NCBI GenBank assembly: GCA_026770025.1
Contig: JAMXDE010000007.1
Coordinates: 1 to 64,000, forward strand
Length of the DNA stretch: 64,000 nt
Reading direction: 5' to 3'
Source: Craspedostauros australis
Lineage: Eukaryota; Bacillariophyta; Bacillariophyceae; Mastogloiales; Achnanthaceae
The notes under the pieces are model-generated. The model was not told the origin of the DNA, ran no database searches, and saw nothing but the letters and a program-made list of their open reading frames with translations. The position numbers and the translations under genes were made by a program. This document shows, in pieces, positions 52,201-62,201 of this stretch (its first letter is position 1; every line of letters begins with the position of its first letter).

Positions 52201-54055
52201 TGCCGAAGAGGTCGACTGCGTCGTCATTGCAAACGCAAACACCATCGGCATCGGGTTTTCGTATGTCGCTGTAGTCAACGGAGCAGTCTCGCTCGATGAT
52301 CTGGATGCGGAGTGGGCTTTCTGGTATCTGTTCTCCATCGAGGAAGATCTCGAGGATGAGGCTTCCGACTTGTCGTGACATGACGGTGAAGTGATGGATG
52401 TTGCTGTTAACAACGCTGCCAATCGCAACGCTGCTGCCTGTGTCTGTGATGGCATCATTGTTGACATCATTGTTGATGATGGTATGGAGCGGGATCTTGG
52501 TGACGGTGGCCTGTCGTGTGGATTGTCCTTCGTGCACAGTGACGGTGATGATGGCGTCGGTTCTGTTCTTGTTGTCGATGGCTTGCAGCGTGATGGGTAT
52601 GGTTTGCTGCGATGTTCCGCAGACGGACATCTTCGGGCATCCGGCCGATGTGGCCGGGAGTGGCAGCGTTGGTGTTTGTTGTTGCGATGACGATGTTGGG
52701 AGGAGGGAGGACACGTCGACGTCGAATGCCTTGAGGCATGGGCTGCATATGCATGTGTAGTCTTCAGATGGACACGACAAGCCCTCTGTTTGGCATCCAC
52801 GGTCGACTTCCGCTCGTGATTTGCGGAAGAAGCCATCGGGGCACTGAATAGCCTCATAGAGCTGCGATGGTCTGGGACATTGCCACACACCTGATACTGG
52901 ATGCTTTTTCAAGAACCGGATCTCCTCTAGCATGCCACGCACAGGCGCATAGGTAAAGGATGTTCGGAAACCTGCGTATTTGCCGTTTTCCATCGCTCGC
53001 AGCGCCGTCTTGGAGACTTCGTAGGTGGAGTCGAAGCGCAAGTCTTCCGTTTCGACGAGCTTGGAAAGATCCCTGCAACTGTTGACCGCCGTGATGTTGC
53101 CGTTCCCGATGCCCTCTTCGCATGCTCGGATGCGCAAGCCGATGTTGGAGTGATCCAGCAATGCGATCATCGCAGACTGCACCTCCACATTGACCTGCGA
53201 CGGCACGTGTGCCAATGCCGCCAAATTCCATTCTGGGTACAAAGGCGTCAACGCCGTGAAAGGAAACGGTTCTCCGTCGATGTTGAGTCCGTCTTGCTGA
53301 TTCAGAATCTTGAACACGGACGGGTCGATCGGTTCACCAGTTTCGTCATCCTTCGTTCGTTCGATCTGATCCGTGCGGATGAAGCCCACATCGAAGATGC
53401 CCTTCTTCACCCCGTTCACGATTTTGCCTTGGTTGCTCGTGAAAACGACCTGTTTTGGATCTTGGATGTATGACAGCTTCGCGACTTGCAATTCGCGGAA
53501 CTGCATCTGCCCAGCTCCGAAGGCAGAAACGGAGGCTGCTGCAATGGTCTTGTTTCGCAGATCTTGCAGCGTGTTGATCCTGTCGTTATCTGCTCTGACA
53601 GCGACGACGCCGCCGAATTTGGATAAGATGTATTCCTCTCCGTTGACGAACCGCTTGGATATGTGAGACACCAGGCTCTCTGTTCCAAACTCAGCCTCCA
53701 GGCAGGTGGATGCACTTGGGTTGACGTAGGTAAAATCGATGGACGCCGCTGGCTGCGTTGCGTCGAACATACCCTCGAACCCCAGCGCGACCATTTCGAA
53801 GGAGATGGGAGGATCGAAACGCTGTCCAACCGTCTGCGTGAGGTACTCCGAAAAGGTGACATTGTGACGTTGGAAGGCGTTGTCGACGCCTGTGATGGCC
53901 AGCACGCCGATGGTGTACTTGGATTTGTACGTGTGGTTGCGATGCTTTGGAAGACCGTGAGAAGCAGCGCACTGCTCGTCGGCGGTTGTCTCCAATGTCG
54001 CAGCGCCCAAGGCGAGCAAGCCGAGAGCAACAGCATGAGTCGAGAAACCTCTCAT
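49259..54055 (-). CDS. receptor kinase-nucleotide cyclase 2, tandem paralogue with a divergent sensor
   Basis: 1598 residues from ATG 54055, with a clean signal peptide (THAVALGLLALGAATLETTA). Same domain order as receptor 1: PhnD-like sensor (about 45-345; IDFTYVNPSASTCLEAEFG, SAFGAGQMQFRE and GIFDVGFIRTDQIE), Cys-rich linker, filamin-like domain, membrane span, kinase with the large Ser/Gly insert, class III cyclase. From CSPCLKAFDVDVSS to the last codon the protein is almost identical to receptor 1, with small insertions and deletions only in the low-complexity insert. The sensor half is only about half identical by eye. All kinase and cyclase catalytic residues are kept (HGDLKSANVLVD, DFGFSH, FFSDIVGFT, KIETIGDAY and DTVNVAAR). 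The second purine-selectivity position is Gly (RYGVFGDT) where animal guanylyl cyclases have Cys, so GTP preference is likely but not certain. Confidence 0.9.
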   Translation of the reverse strand: MRGFSTHAVALGLLALGAATLETTADEQCAASHGLPKHRNHTYKSKYTIGVLAITGVDNAFQRHNVTFSEYLTQTVGQRFDPPISFEMVALGFEGMFDATQPAASIDFTYVNPSASTCLEAEFGTESLVSHISKRFVNGEEYILSKFGGVVAVRADNDRINTLQDLRNKTIAAASVSAFGAGQMQFRELQVAKLSYIQDPKQVVFTSNQGKIVNGVKKGIFDVGFIRTDQIERTKDDETGEPIDPSVFKILNQQDGLNIDGEPFPFTALTPLYPEWNLAALAHVPSQVNVEVQSAMIALLDHSNIGLRIRACEEGIGNGNITAVNSCRDLSKLVETEDLRFDSTYEVSKTALRAMENGKYAGFRTSFTYAPVRGMLEEIRFLKKHPVSGVWQCPRPSQLYEAIQCPDGFFRKSRAEVDRGCQTEGLSCPSEDYTCICSPCLKAFDVDVSSLLPTSSSQQQTPTLPLPATSAGCPKMSVCGTSQQTIPITLQAIDNKNRTDAIITVTVHEGQSTRQATVTKIPLHTIINNDVNNDAITDTGSSVAIGSVVNSNIHHFTVMSRQVGSLILEIFLDGEQIPESPLRIQIIERDCSVDYSDIRKPDADGVCVCNDDAVDLFGTCVLLSILIPSILVPMFLLFLIVVMWYVEKKRQEADSVWAVKPEELLFTDPPQVIGQGTFGFVLLAEYRGTQVAVKRVLAPRSEDLVRASFGVDHDGNGSGSHTNGNGDSNGNAQEGGTDSSDEVEPIGSSAGMVNGTASASASTTLKAKTLKSGMFHSASGMSSNVMVDITSTSTTHANSNIRSSSVGGVHGHRPNSAGDDSLHRPFNTALTTATSSTINERDIETDSDCDLPLDLQLDRDLEASHIESIRPKNRSSGTASGMASAAASVTVSGMGSSMGSAVASGADSGMASTSRRSAGSTRSTRTSRTPAAKPSAASMPRKLSATFSGNIAGSRSGSGSRSGSTRVINGKRSGMRTFDGRNNVMLSGRASGLDSRLVVVQRGSNSNNNNSNSNSGSKYKYNLKSNSGSGSGSNAGIGRSISNSFSFLSQRFLNIFRRNNHDGSSSSYSRQKDEFIQEMRLLSKLRHPCITTVMGAVIAKGQEPTLVMEYMSHGSLYDLLHNETMLMDGELILNFLRDIASGVRFLHSADPQVIHGDLKSANVLVDSKFRAKVADFGFSHRKKKGAMGTPFFMAPELLRGETSNTAASDMYSLGIILYELYSRRDPYEGENALDVLQQVCDIKINRRPPVPPACPPKVSKLMKFLMVADPSLRPTAGEFDNRLKELTVEKVAPTYVGGLATAGMGIGGNVGMGSLGMGSMGSMGLGMRSGGGLRRSLQGMKSAPGFVVPAAAGTVGTAASIAGTSSIGASSLPPLTHQQQQQQQQAHGIHLLSQMFPPHIARVLERGGHPEPESHDEVTIFFSDIVGFTSIASSFSPLKVSAMLNRLYRAFDELTQKHDLFKIETIGDAYMCASNLAKKQPDDHVKRIAKFAMEAVQAASRIPVDSDDLSKGYIKIRGGFHTGPVVSSVVGTLNPRYGVFGDTVNVAARMEGTSEKGRVQCSERSALLLMTQDPRIPVSLRGEISVKGKGSMTTYWVK

Positions 54056-54669
54056 TGTCGAAGTATCGTCGTCGTTGTGGAGGCTGCTTGGCTTGGCTTA
54101 GGTTTTTGTGGGATGTTGATTGTGGTCTCGGAGCTGTCTTTGTGATGAACTCTTTGTGATCGTAGCTAATACGTGGACGGTACCGTATGAGTATGCGTGT
54201 ATGTAGCTACGTGTGTTGATTCAGTGTCGTCTGCACTTTGTGGTGGTTGTAGCTTGCGATGGTTGCTTCGCCAGCTTCGCATCAGGCTGGTCACCCCTGT
54301 GTTGGCGCCTCTCTGGGTTGGTGTTTTGTGGGGGCTCCAGCAGCTTGTTGGTGAGTTGGATGCTCTGTGTGTGTCATTCCTTTTCTTCGTGTTTGCGCTG
54401 CCTTTGCGAGCAGCGCTATTTTTATCACTTCCCCCTGGTGACATTTCCTCGCGTTTCCCATTTCGGTGATGTCGCGAATAGCGCAACAAATATCATTTGT
54501 ATGGAACCTGGCTCACAAGAGATAGAGGGCGTTTTGACCGAATATGACCCCTTTTACAGTTCGTGTTGCCCAATTCGGTTTATTTGTGGACAACAGCGAC
54601 TATTCTAATAGTGCGCAGTACAATGGTCATTCAAGACAGAAATCAAGGACCATGAAGACTTCGAACAAG
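54056..54669. promoter_or_regulatory. upstream region of receptor 2
   Basis: About 600 bp, T/G-rich on the plus strand (A/C-rich when read towards the gene). Only short open frames without support. The right end abuts the putative Harbinger element. Confidence 0.35.
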
Positions 54670-54867
54670 GGAAGCGCGGTAAATACGTTTTCGGCGTCGT
54701 TTTCCGATGGGACTCCATTGGTAGTCCAAGTAGTCATCGTATAACATGTTCACAATCTAGAAGGTACTCCCATAGACAGTTCATCGACGTAGTGTGAACA
54801 TGGTATTACGGTTGGTCACTAGTTATGTTATGTTGGTTGTTCGTGCTGCATGGGACTCGCTCCACTC

Positions 54868-56775
54868 TTACTCAGTCTGTGTGGTTTCGTCCCCCTCACT
54901 CTTGAGGCTCGCCGATGGCAGGTTGACCTCCTCCTGGCCGTCGCTGTCTGACTCGCAGTCAATCTTAATCAACTCGGGCACACGCTTCCTGCGCCTGACT
55001 TTGGTGCAACGCTGGTTGCTGGCGCTGGAGAGAACAGCGGAAGGCACCACGACGGGGTCAGGAATATCAGCGTGACGAGCACGTCTGCGAGCAGCCGCGC
55101 GGCGGGAAGCACGAGCAGGCATGTCCATCGAACCAACAGTCACACGAGATGGTTGACGAGCGTACTGCGCAGTGAAAAAGCAACAACGCAAGGATGTGTG
55201 AGTGAACAAGTGGGAGTTGTGAAGAACAGAAGACGAAACCGGTATTGACAACACTTACCTTTGCAGAATGCCCTGATCCGGTAGCTTTGCGACCACGAGC
55301 AACTGTCATGCGAACAGGAGCAGGACGGGAAAATGTGCACTCGTCATCGGACGAACTGTAGTCATCCTCTCTCAGGTGAGCACCAGAGTTCAGCTTAAGT
55401 TTGCTATGCCTCTCTGTTCGCCTGTAACGCGCCAAGTTGGTGGCGCAATGGGTGACTGGGCTCGCGCTGTAAACCGGCACCATGCGCACGATCAGCAGGG
55501 GCGCATCAGTGTGCACATCGCTCTCCCGATCATTGATGCCAACAGAAGGATTGATAAAATCAATCCCATGCATGGCTTGGTCGGAGGTCATTTCAAACCG
55601 GTCACTGACTTGGATTGGCAAGAACTCCTTGTGCACACGGGCAGGCTGCGGGTGCCCACGACACATGTTGCGAACTGCCAACGCGTATGATTCGCTTCGT
55701 TCGCGTTGCCCGCGGAAAGAACGAATCTTGAGGAGCGAAGGAACCGTTTCGTTGAGGCGCTCAAGCAGCTCGTTGTCCGTGGCAGCGGATGATGCGAGTT
55801 CTTGGTTTTGCGTGATTCTCACCTCCAACACGCGCCCGTGCTCCTTGATGAGCACGTTCACATCGCCGTAGCATGTTCCGCCAGGCAGCTCGAACGTGAT
55901 TTCGAACACCTCCCCACGACCGGCTGGGGAGTACACGTGGCGAACAGCGGGCAAGAAAATTTCGGTGTTCTTGTTCATCCACGTTTCAATCGCACGCGCA
56001 CGACTGGGGCCCTCTTGCAAGGGTGTCCCAGTAACAGTGTTCGTCACCAGCATGCCACGACTTGCAGCAAAGCCAGGAGGAGCAGCAGGAGGAGAAGCCA
56101 CATGCGGTGGAGGGGCATGAACAGACGAGGGCTCAGTACGAGCAGCAGTCATCGTGTCCATGGCGTGGTAGAGAGGTCTTGGGGTTGGTGGTGGATGGGT
56201 GGGGATGGGCGATGCCATGTGCGCCGTGTTTGGTTCGGCAGAGGGACGGGCTGCTGTTGCCATTGCAGGGGTGGGTGGTTCTGGGCCGTAGGCCATGCGC
56301 GAGAACGTGTTCATCGTCTCCTTCGCGTCTTCTGGTTTCTGTGTTGACACCTTTTTGATCACTTCGTCAAATTGATCTTTGTACGTCGTTGCGTTCGCGA
56401 CAAGATCAGAAACGTTGGGGGAGAATTTTGTATCCATGCGCACTGGGAAGGGTGAGAAATTGATGTCGTGAATGAACGAGTAACAAATGGCAATTTTCAG
56501 GCATGCACTGCAAGTCACGTACCGGCCCCAGTTGCCTTCTTCGAGCGGTTTCTCTTCACGGTATTTCGCATATTTCGGAGATTCCGAGCAAAATTGCGCC
56601 TTGACAGGAACGCCAATTCGGGGTTCTCTTTCCACACAGCTCTCGCGCTCTTGTTCATCGGAATTTCGCCGCTCTCGATCTTCGCCCTCAATTCGCGGAT
56701 CTGAGAGTACAGCTGCTCGTTCCACTCGGCTCCATCGGAACTTTCTTGCTTGGTGGGACCAGTCTTTCGTGGCAT
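54868..56775 (-). CDS. transposon accessory gene, three exons
   Basis: Exon 1 is 56775-56523, exon 2 is 56442-55259 and exon 3 is 55164-54868. The introns (80 and 94 bp) start GTACGT and GTAAGT and end AG; the phases fit and give 577 residues. The N-terminal domain (about 18-80, EWNEQLYSQIRELRAKIESG, then ENPELAFLSRRNFARNLRNM) is helical and basic and recurs in stramenopile proteins of unknown function. A Pro/Ala-rich linker and a globular middle (EVFEITFELPGGTCYGDVNV and on, about 245-400) follow. The tail is Arg-rich then acidic (SRRAAARRRARHADIPDP, CESDSDGQEE). No Myb domain, the usual second Harbinger protein, is recognised, so it may be a different partner. Divergent from the transposase gene. 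Confidence 0.6.
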
Positions 56776-57505
56776 GTTGTAGCGGCACTTACTTGTGAAT
56801 CGTGCACGAGTGATCGATGGACTTCTGTGGATGGAGTATCAACGTCATTTGTGAGAGGAAGACTTCGCTCCATTCCAAGGCAACCTGAGGAGTTCGTGTG
56901 CGACGTGTGATGAACCGGTGCCTTGCGCTGTGGAGCACGCACCCTGGGATGATCCGTCGAGCAATCGATCACCGCGTTACAGTGTGATAATGCGAAACAC
57001 AAAAACACGGGATACGTAGACGTCTACGCTGCCCTACTATAGTTCAACGCATCCGTTTTGCCTGGAAGATCCCATAGTATATCCGTTTTGATTTATTTAA
57101 AATGCAATGAATGTATACATTGAATAAACATAGATGTTTCCTATAAGCATCAAGGACTATACGGCTACTAGTATAGTGCATATCTAGCGTTGTTCTAGAC
57201 TCAACGCTCGACGTATCTTTTTGATTTGCTCCTGTTAGTCGACGATTGTGGAGAAACATGGGTCTTCTGTCGTGTGTGACACTCTCTCGGAGTATACACA
57301 TGTAAGTACACTGGCGTGTTGGCACGTCGCCATGTGTTTCGTGAGGAACGACATGGGGAGTTCGTTTGTGGGGAGCCAACGGGACATTGACGTGAGGCTC
57401 GCGTGTGTTTCACCATGTGCAACACGTCGGGACAGACACCGACATGACATCGATCTGCGACAAGCACGACATGGACATGCGACAGACACGACAGAGGACC
57501 GGATC

Positions 57506-57574
57506 GACGAGCAAGGGGACGCGGAAGTGACGAGCAAGGGGACGCGCAAGTGACGAGCAAGGGGACGCGCAAGT
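57506..57574 (+). repeat. 23-bp minisatellite, three units
   Basis: Three tandem copies of GACGAGCAAGGGGACGCG followed by (C/G)AAGT, in the non-coding middle of the putative Harbinger element. The same unit recurs at 57890. Confidence 0.85.
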
Positions 57575-57889
57575 GACGACCAAATTTCTCGCAATTACCG
57601 CGGTTTTGTCGGTGCGACATGTCGCGAAAGTAGACCATACTACGATGTCTAATCTAGTTGTATGTTAAAGGGCGGCAGAGTGCACTTTTCAAAAATAGAT
57701 TACATGAATGTAAGCGTACTATCCGTATAATAGTAGCACCCATATTTGATCGTGATCGCAACATTATTCTGAAGCACAATTGATATCAGAGTTTTGCATC
57801 GCAGCGTCTCCAGAACTGATCACCTACGATACTGTGACATCTCTCTATAAGTAAAGTGCGGTAAGGGAGGTGTCGATTTTTCAGGAATC

Positions 57890-57981
57890 GACGAGCAAGG
57901 GGACGTGCAAGTGACGAGCAAGGGGACGAGCAAGTGACGAGCAAGGGGACGAGCAAGTGACGAGCAAGGGGACGAGCAAGG
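57890..57981 (+). repeat. 23-bp minisatellite, four units
   Basis: Four tandem copies of the unit also found at 57506-57574, with position 17 varying (GTG, GAG). About 315 bp of AT-rich sequence separates the two arrays. Confidence 0.85.
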
Positions 57982-58706
57982 GACGCGACTTCAGCGCGAC
58001 GTGAGCACGACGTGAGCACGACTAGTACAAGACCGATTCACGACAAGGGTAAGACTCCACGACAGTGCGCGGTCCGATGTTGTCTATTCATGGCTGGATG
58101 TCCATGATTGTTCGTGTTGAGCGCAAGGTCTATTACGGACGCCCCAGATAGAGCACAGCAGCACGCGTGCAAGAATGATACAGCACACAGGAGGGCATTC
58201 AGCTCGATACTCGTTTCCCTCCCCTCCAGAGCGTGCTTGCTTGCAGTGCCGGGCGAACGGAGCAGCGCGCACGTTCGTCCAAGAGAGCCTCCCATGAAGT
58301 CGTGGATGTGCTCTGATCATTACAGTACATACAACAACGAAGGAGTTAATCCGCTCTTTCGTCCGTTGAATCCTGCCTTGCTCGGCACCCTTGGTCACAG
58401 CGAAGCACAAGTGGGGCGCAGCATTGGAGGACAACGGTACAACGGTACACTTTGTCCGCCTTCTCTGCGATTAGCGCGGAAGAACGCCCTTGCTTGATTG
58501 GCTCCCCCACAGCAAAGCGCGGAACAACTGCTGTAGCTGGAGAGCATGCGAAGCCACACAAGAAAGCTCGTTTCGTCATTGCCAAGTCGCAGTTGACTTG
58601 CGCACAATTAGTACTAGTTCAACGGTTACTTGTTGACATTGTTGTTTTTCGCCTCATTTTGACATTTCTAGTTGCACAAGAGCTCATAATTCGCAACAAC
58701 ACGAGA

Positions 58707-59720
58707 ATGCTTCTACCAAGTGGAACTTTCGCCGCTGTGGGGTTCGGGCTGATTGGGTCTCGCCCAAGAGGCTTGGGCACAAACAGCCTTTCCAGGGAGT
58801 CACTGCGGCAGTTCGCATCCGTGTTCGGAACGCATCCTGACATCGTGCACATCTTGTGGAACGAGCTCTGTCATGCGCGAGCTCTGCCACTCACGGCGAA
58901 ACCGAAACATCTCCTGTGGACGTGCGCGTTTCTTCGTCTGTACGTGTCTGAGACTGCCCTTGCCACCATGTGCAAGTGTTCTGCCAAAACACTTCGGAAA
59001 TGGATGTGGCTAATGATGGAAGCCGTTGAAACCGTTAAGGATCGCATTGTAAGTACTAATAAATTCGCACACCCGAACTACGACACAAAATTCTGTTCAC
59101 TCCATTCACTCACACATGGTTCTGATTTTTCCTGGTACCGCTCCAATTGACAGATTGTCTGGAACCGTCGTTTCGTTGGCGCAAGTCACGATGCAAAAGC
59201 GCTTGTCACTGTGGACGGGACTGACATGCGAATCACCGAACCCAAACCGTTTAGCCAGAAGTGGTACTCGTTCAAGTTTCGCGCTGCTGGCGTGCGTTAC
59301 GAGTTGGCTGTTGCGATCTCTACTGGCGAGATTGTTTGGGCGAATGGGCCTTTCCCGTGTGGCCTGTTGAACGATCTTTCGATCTTCCGCCTGGGCCTGA
59401 AGCCGAAATTAGTGCAACACGAAGTCGTCGTCGCAGACGCCGGATACCGTGGGGACCCTTGTGTGTTCCCCCCAACTTTTCGCGCGGATGGCATCATGCG
59501 GTGCCGCCACGAAACAGTCAACAGGCGAATCAAGCACTGGCAATGCATGCACCTGAAGTGGCGGCACCACGTGGACAAGCATCGCCTTGCATTCAACGCG
59601 GTTGCCATCGTGACGCAAATTGAATTGAGCAACGGCTTCCCCTCGTTTGACGTGGTTGTCGCGATGCAAGAAGCACGCGAACGTGCCATCGCCCGTGCAG
59701 ATGCACAACACACACACTAA
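58707..59720 (+). CDS. PIF/Harbinger-type DDE transposase, two exons visible
   Basis: Exon 1 ends at 59048 and exon 2 is 59154-59720; the 105-bp intron starts GTAAGT and ends CAG, and both exon edges are phase 0. ATG 58707 is the first in-frame start, but the frame is open to 58350, so the true 5' end is uncertain. The N-terminal part has an HTH-like region (LRKWMWLMMEAVE, in the last 25 residues of exon 1). The catalytic triad is Asp in VDGTDMRI, Asp in VVADAGYRGD and Glu in RHETVNRRIKHW, with the conserved WANGPFPCG between. This is the DDE_Tnp_4-like pattern of Harbinger and IS5-type enzymes. It cuts and pastes the element in the nucleus. No inactivating change is seen in the triad. Confidence 0.8.
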
Positions 59721-60799
59721 TTAGCGCATCCCACCTAGTACAAACAAATAGCCAGAATTTAACAAGCATAAAATTATAATCGTAGATGTCCTCCCTTGTC
59801 TGTTGTAGTGAGTTCGTGTTTGGTGTCCTGGTTTGAAAAAACGCGAGCACAGCATCACACTGACTGGTTCATCGTGTAAGTGCTATGCTTTACTGTGGGG
59901 AACACTATTTGTCAAAAAATGCATCTCGGACCCACTGATAGTGCACTGTGGAGAACGGGTAAGGACGTTCGTCCCCATGGGGCGACATGCTTCCTTGATC
60001 AAAAGAGGATGGACTAGGCAACCAGACACTGTTGCTTGCGCAAAACAATCCGAGTGTGTCCTAATGAAACGAACGAAATCACCAGAGAAACATCTGGACT
60101 GTGCAATCACACGCACGTTCAGCGGAGGGGTGGGAGGATGTTCACAGCAACAGCCGACGATGAGAGCGACACGAGCAGGGGAGCGACACGAGCAGGGTTC
60201 ATCACGCAACGACGCGTGCCTATCAGGACAGGAAAGGGAGGACATGATGCTGCCTACCCCCCTGTGAACGAACATGCTCACTTTCGTCACGGGTGTGGAG
60301 AGTGACGAGTGAAGAACCGAAGTACACTGGGCAAGAGTATGATGAGACAATGCATGTTTGTTGGAGTGCTGCGCAGCAATGAATTGTGGCGCGAAAAAAA
60401 CACCCCCACGCATTCGAGAGTTGTTCCGGCACGAAGACATGCACCAGCACGAACAACGAATGCGAAGCAAGGACCCTCTTGAAAAGCAAGGGGCGATTGA
60501 GCTGAAGGGCTGTCATGGTTGAAAGGAGGCAATGTGACGTAGCGGGTTTGGGAATGGCGCTGTCTTGGAGCAGACACGAAAGGGTGGAAGGAGAGCAAAG
60601 CGGACGTCATTGGCACGTTCACACAGTGTTGGACATCGCCAGGCACTCACGTGAATAAGCGCAACGTCACGCCGACACGGGAAAGGCGTGCTCTAGTAGT
60701 CGCATGAGTCGGTGATCCCAACGAACAAAGCACGGCAGAACACGCTTCAAGCGTGAATAAAGTACAAATCGACACATGTGGTGTCTTTACCGCGCTTCC
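59721..60799. other. right non-coding arm of the Harbinger-like element
   Basis: About 1.1 kb from the transposase stop to the right inverted repeat. No gene is seen; the open frames here are short and without recognisable features. A homopurine-homopyrimidine patch (GCGAAAAAAACACCCCCACG) lies near 60390. Confidence 0.4.
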
Positions 60800-60803
60800 C
60801 AAG

Positions 60804-62201
60804 CGAAAATGCGACATTGTTGTCACATACGGTACCGATCACCGCACGACAGTATTCGCTCTCATGGACCAAAAAAAGCCATTTTTCGCTTTGTCCATTT
60901 CGCACGCAGAAGGTGGAGACCCGCGACCTTCACATCGATAACCTCTTGGGCATGTTACGAGAACCACAAAGTTCCGAGATCGTCTGAGTAACTATTCGCA
61001 AGGGTCTCACATCACCAACCCATTTTCCGCAACAGGCGGTCGTAAAATGTCTCTGAACCCATCTGTGATCATCCGTTTTGATGCGTTGTTGCGGAGATGG
61101 ATCGTCAAGCGATACCGAGAATCGGCAAAACACGGCTCATGCCCTCACCTCCGCAGGTCGGCCGGATGAACATGATTCGAGCTATGTATTGGCAAACATC
61201 TGGAGTCTGTGCGGAACTTTGATCCATTCAGCAACGGTGGCAGTTGACCAGAAACCAACACGCCCATCCTGCCGCGTTCTCTTCCCATCTCACTTATTCA
61301 TCTCTACCGAAAAGCTCCTTCGTTGTGGGAGGCATCGCAAGAGGATTCATGCATGATAGGCCGCGGTCTCATGGAGGGAAACATCGGGTTCACGATGTCG
61401 GGGAACCACAGTTGTCTTGTTTGCAAGACCAACCTCCCTGCCCGGCTTTCTCTTTGGCTTTTCAATTCTATCCACGCGACCGGATTTCACGTCCATTGCT
61501 CAGAGATATTCTCACGCGCAAGCATGTGCACAAGCGCGAGGGTTCTACACTGAGTAGTTCGTTCCCATTGCGCTTCCAGAGTCGCCATCGTCGCCATCGA
61601 AAAGCTGTTGTCGTTCTCATTTACCGCGAGGTCGAACAGTGGGGAATGCCCTGGTCGGAGAACACCGTCTTCGTTGTCCATACCGTGCTGATCACCCTCG
61701 ATCCAATTCTCCCATTGCCTCCAATCCACGATACGAGCGCTGTGTTCATTGGTTTCCTGGTTGCCGCCAAGAGCGTATCGCACGCGTGGCTTGTCAAATG
61801 TGAAGGTTCCACTTGTGCCTCATCTTTTGCGCCTCATTTTGAGTTTCGCATGCAATTAGACCAGAGCAGAGCAAGTCTTCGATTCATGAGGCGGAACCAG
61901 CAATTCCGCAAAGGCAGAACTGAGTTCAAGAAAGCATAGTTGTAGTCGTAATACTTGCATCATACTGCCATACATTGTGGCCGGCCATTTCACCGACGGC
62001 TAATCTACATGGTTTCCGGACTCTTCACGAATGTTTGGATCGAGCGGCACTCGATCAACCTGGTTCCGTGGCGTCATTCCATACTGATGTTATTGCTGTT
62101 ATTTTCGAGCTATGCATCTCCTTTATCGCATGGCACTCTCTGCGACCACACTCCAACTTGATGCCTTCACACAGAGAGAGAGAGAGAGAGAGCACTCGCA
62201 A
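60804..62201. other. about 1.4 kb without a confident gene
   Basis: The best coding-like stretch is on the minus strand, about 61840 to 61310, with peptides such as VDWRQWENWIEGDQHGMD and a single in-frame TGA at about 61487. It has no ATG and may be a spliced or decayed gene. A plus-strand frame (61244-61939) overlaps it and looks like its shadow. An (AG)n microsatellite sits at 62173-62192, close to the end of the FKBP gene. Confidence 0.35.

Larger units (their letters stand above)
56776..58706. other. non-coding centre of the Harbinger-like element
   Basis: About 1.9 kb between the two divergent genes, holding both promoters, the two minisatellite blocks and an AT-rich stretch (57050-57180 and 57650-57800). 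The transposase frame is open upstream of its first ATG back to 58350, so a small 5' exon may start somewhere here. Confidence 0.45.
54670..60799 (+). mobile_element. probable PIF/Harbinger-type DNA transposon
   Basis: A spliced DDE transposase of the Harbinger type (plus strand, ending 59720) and a three-exon accessory gene (minus strand, 56775-54868) lie between perfect 14-bp inverted repeats: GGAAGCGCGGTAAA at 54670-54683 and its complement at 60786-60799. CAAG flanks both ends (54666-54669 and 60800-60803). A 15-bp repeat starting GGG with a 2-bp AA duplication is an alternative. Harbinger elements usually make 3-bp duplications, so the exact ends are uncertain. Two-gene architecture is typical of the superfamily. 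Size about 6.1 kb. Confidence 0.6.

Noticed and set aside
55067-56788. A single 573-codon minus-strand protein
   Set aside because: It reads through two GT-AG introns; the spliced model has matching phases and a better start at 56775.
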